Source: Urechis unicinctus
Lineage: Eukaryota > Annelida > Polychaeta > Xenopneusta > Urechidae
Length of the DNA stretch: 64,000 nucleotides
Assembly: GCA_034190875.2 (NCBI GenBank)
Contig: CM067346.1
Coordinates: 43,272,315-43,336,314 of the forward strand
Direction of reading: 5' to 3'
Both the position numbers and the translations under genes were made by a program. Positions 63,366-64,000 of this stretch are shown here, one piece after another (the first letter of the stretch is position 1; the number at the start of each line of letters is the position of its first letter). Below the pieces are notes generated by a model, which was not told the origin of the DNA, did not search any database, and saw nothing but the letters and a program-made list of their open reading frames with translations.

Positions 63366-64000
63366 GTGAGTTGATGAGTTGAGTAATGATGAATCCAATG
63401 TAATCTGCATTCCATAGAAGTTGTTGTATAATATTTATCTCTGTAATATTTGTTCAAAGCTATTGTTGATTGATGGATGCCAACGTATGTGGAAGCTTTT
63501 CCTCTTAATAATTCAAATTTCAACGTCATTTCGTGCGTCTAATGCACCGTTCGGGAGGGCGAAATGTGGAGGGCTGGGAGGGAAAGTGTGCTGCCTTTTT
63601 TTTAAGTAACTCGACTACTGCATCAGTAAGTAGGGTCAACCATTTTTTCCAGACCCTGTCGAAATTTGCATACCCAAAAACGAAGGATCGAAAAATACAC
63701 ACGATACAACGCTGAAATCTGAAATGGTCAGATTTTCTCAACACCTCAGTTTTTGCACATTTTTTCCCCCAGGTTGGAGAGTTTGAAAAATTCTGCATCA
63801 AGCTTGTTACTGCTCTGCATTAAATTTAGATAGATGGTGATCGTTCCTCAATTAGGGCAGCAGTTTGTGCGGTTGTAATCCTTATATCCAACTTTCACAA
63901 TGACTTATGAACAACAAGCATTCGTTTGAGCAAGGCTCACTAAGCAAGATCGATGATCAGCCTAATACGATGTTGTAGATACGTCTGAGTGACCAAAAAC
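63366..64000. other. Start of racemase intron 4
   Basis: Begins with donor GTGAGT after GGACAG. I found no next exon up to the window end. Confidence 0.6.

Overview
The window looks like nuclear DNA of a metazoan, most likely a marine invertebrate. The genes are split by GT-AG introns, the flanks are AT-rich, and there are long (AT)n, (CA)n and (GAT)n microsatellites. BEL/Pao, gypsy, DIRS, LINE, pogo/Tigger and Polinton-like elements are nested in one another. I see no prokaryotic operon structure and cannot name the species from sequence alone.

Left part (1 to about 41.5 kb): a duplicated array of genes for secreted proteins with a fibrinogen-related domain (FReD). One duplicon occurs three times in the same orientation (about 175-5770, 12655-19270, 25470-29010) and once inverted (about 36490-41480). 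Three genes look intact, each with four coding exons of nearly the same lengths (256, 96, 177 and 431-437 nt, all phase 1): 2935-4981 (-), 16626-18528 (-) and 36867-39831 (+). The third direct copy (27281-29010) is broken. Each direct duplicon also carries remains of a second, older FReD paralogue. The gaps between copies hold a dead BEL/Pao retrotransposon (6.06-10.49 kb), a dead DIRS-like tyrosine-recombinase retrotransposon (22.9-25.2 kb), a CUB-like/FReD fragment (about 30 kb), and a LINE (31.7-36.25 kb) split by a pogo/Tigger transposon (32388-34350).

Middle part (42.7-55.1 kb): a gypsy remnant is split by a 2.98-kb Polinton-like element (43277-46257) with long terminal inverted repeats and a 6-bp target duplication. 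It is followed by a second, 7.5-kb GC-richer Polinton (47559-55086) with 250-bp terminal repeats. The second element holds a deleted protein-primed DNA polymerase B, an antisense integrase piece, two large putative structural or membrane genes, a fibre-like gene with a phage-tail-fibre motif, and a small membrane protein. All carry frame breaks. The two elements share their terminal bases but have unrelated interiors.

Right part (55.1-64 kb): mostly unique non-coding DNA with minisatellites, then the first four coding exons of a serine racemase/threonine dehydratase-family PLP enzyme (59032-63365, +) that runs off the window. Its third exon has a decayed partial duplicate in the preceding intron.
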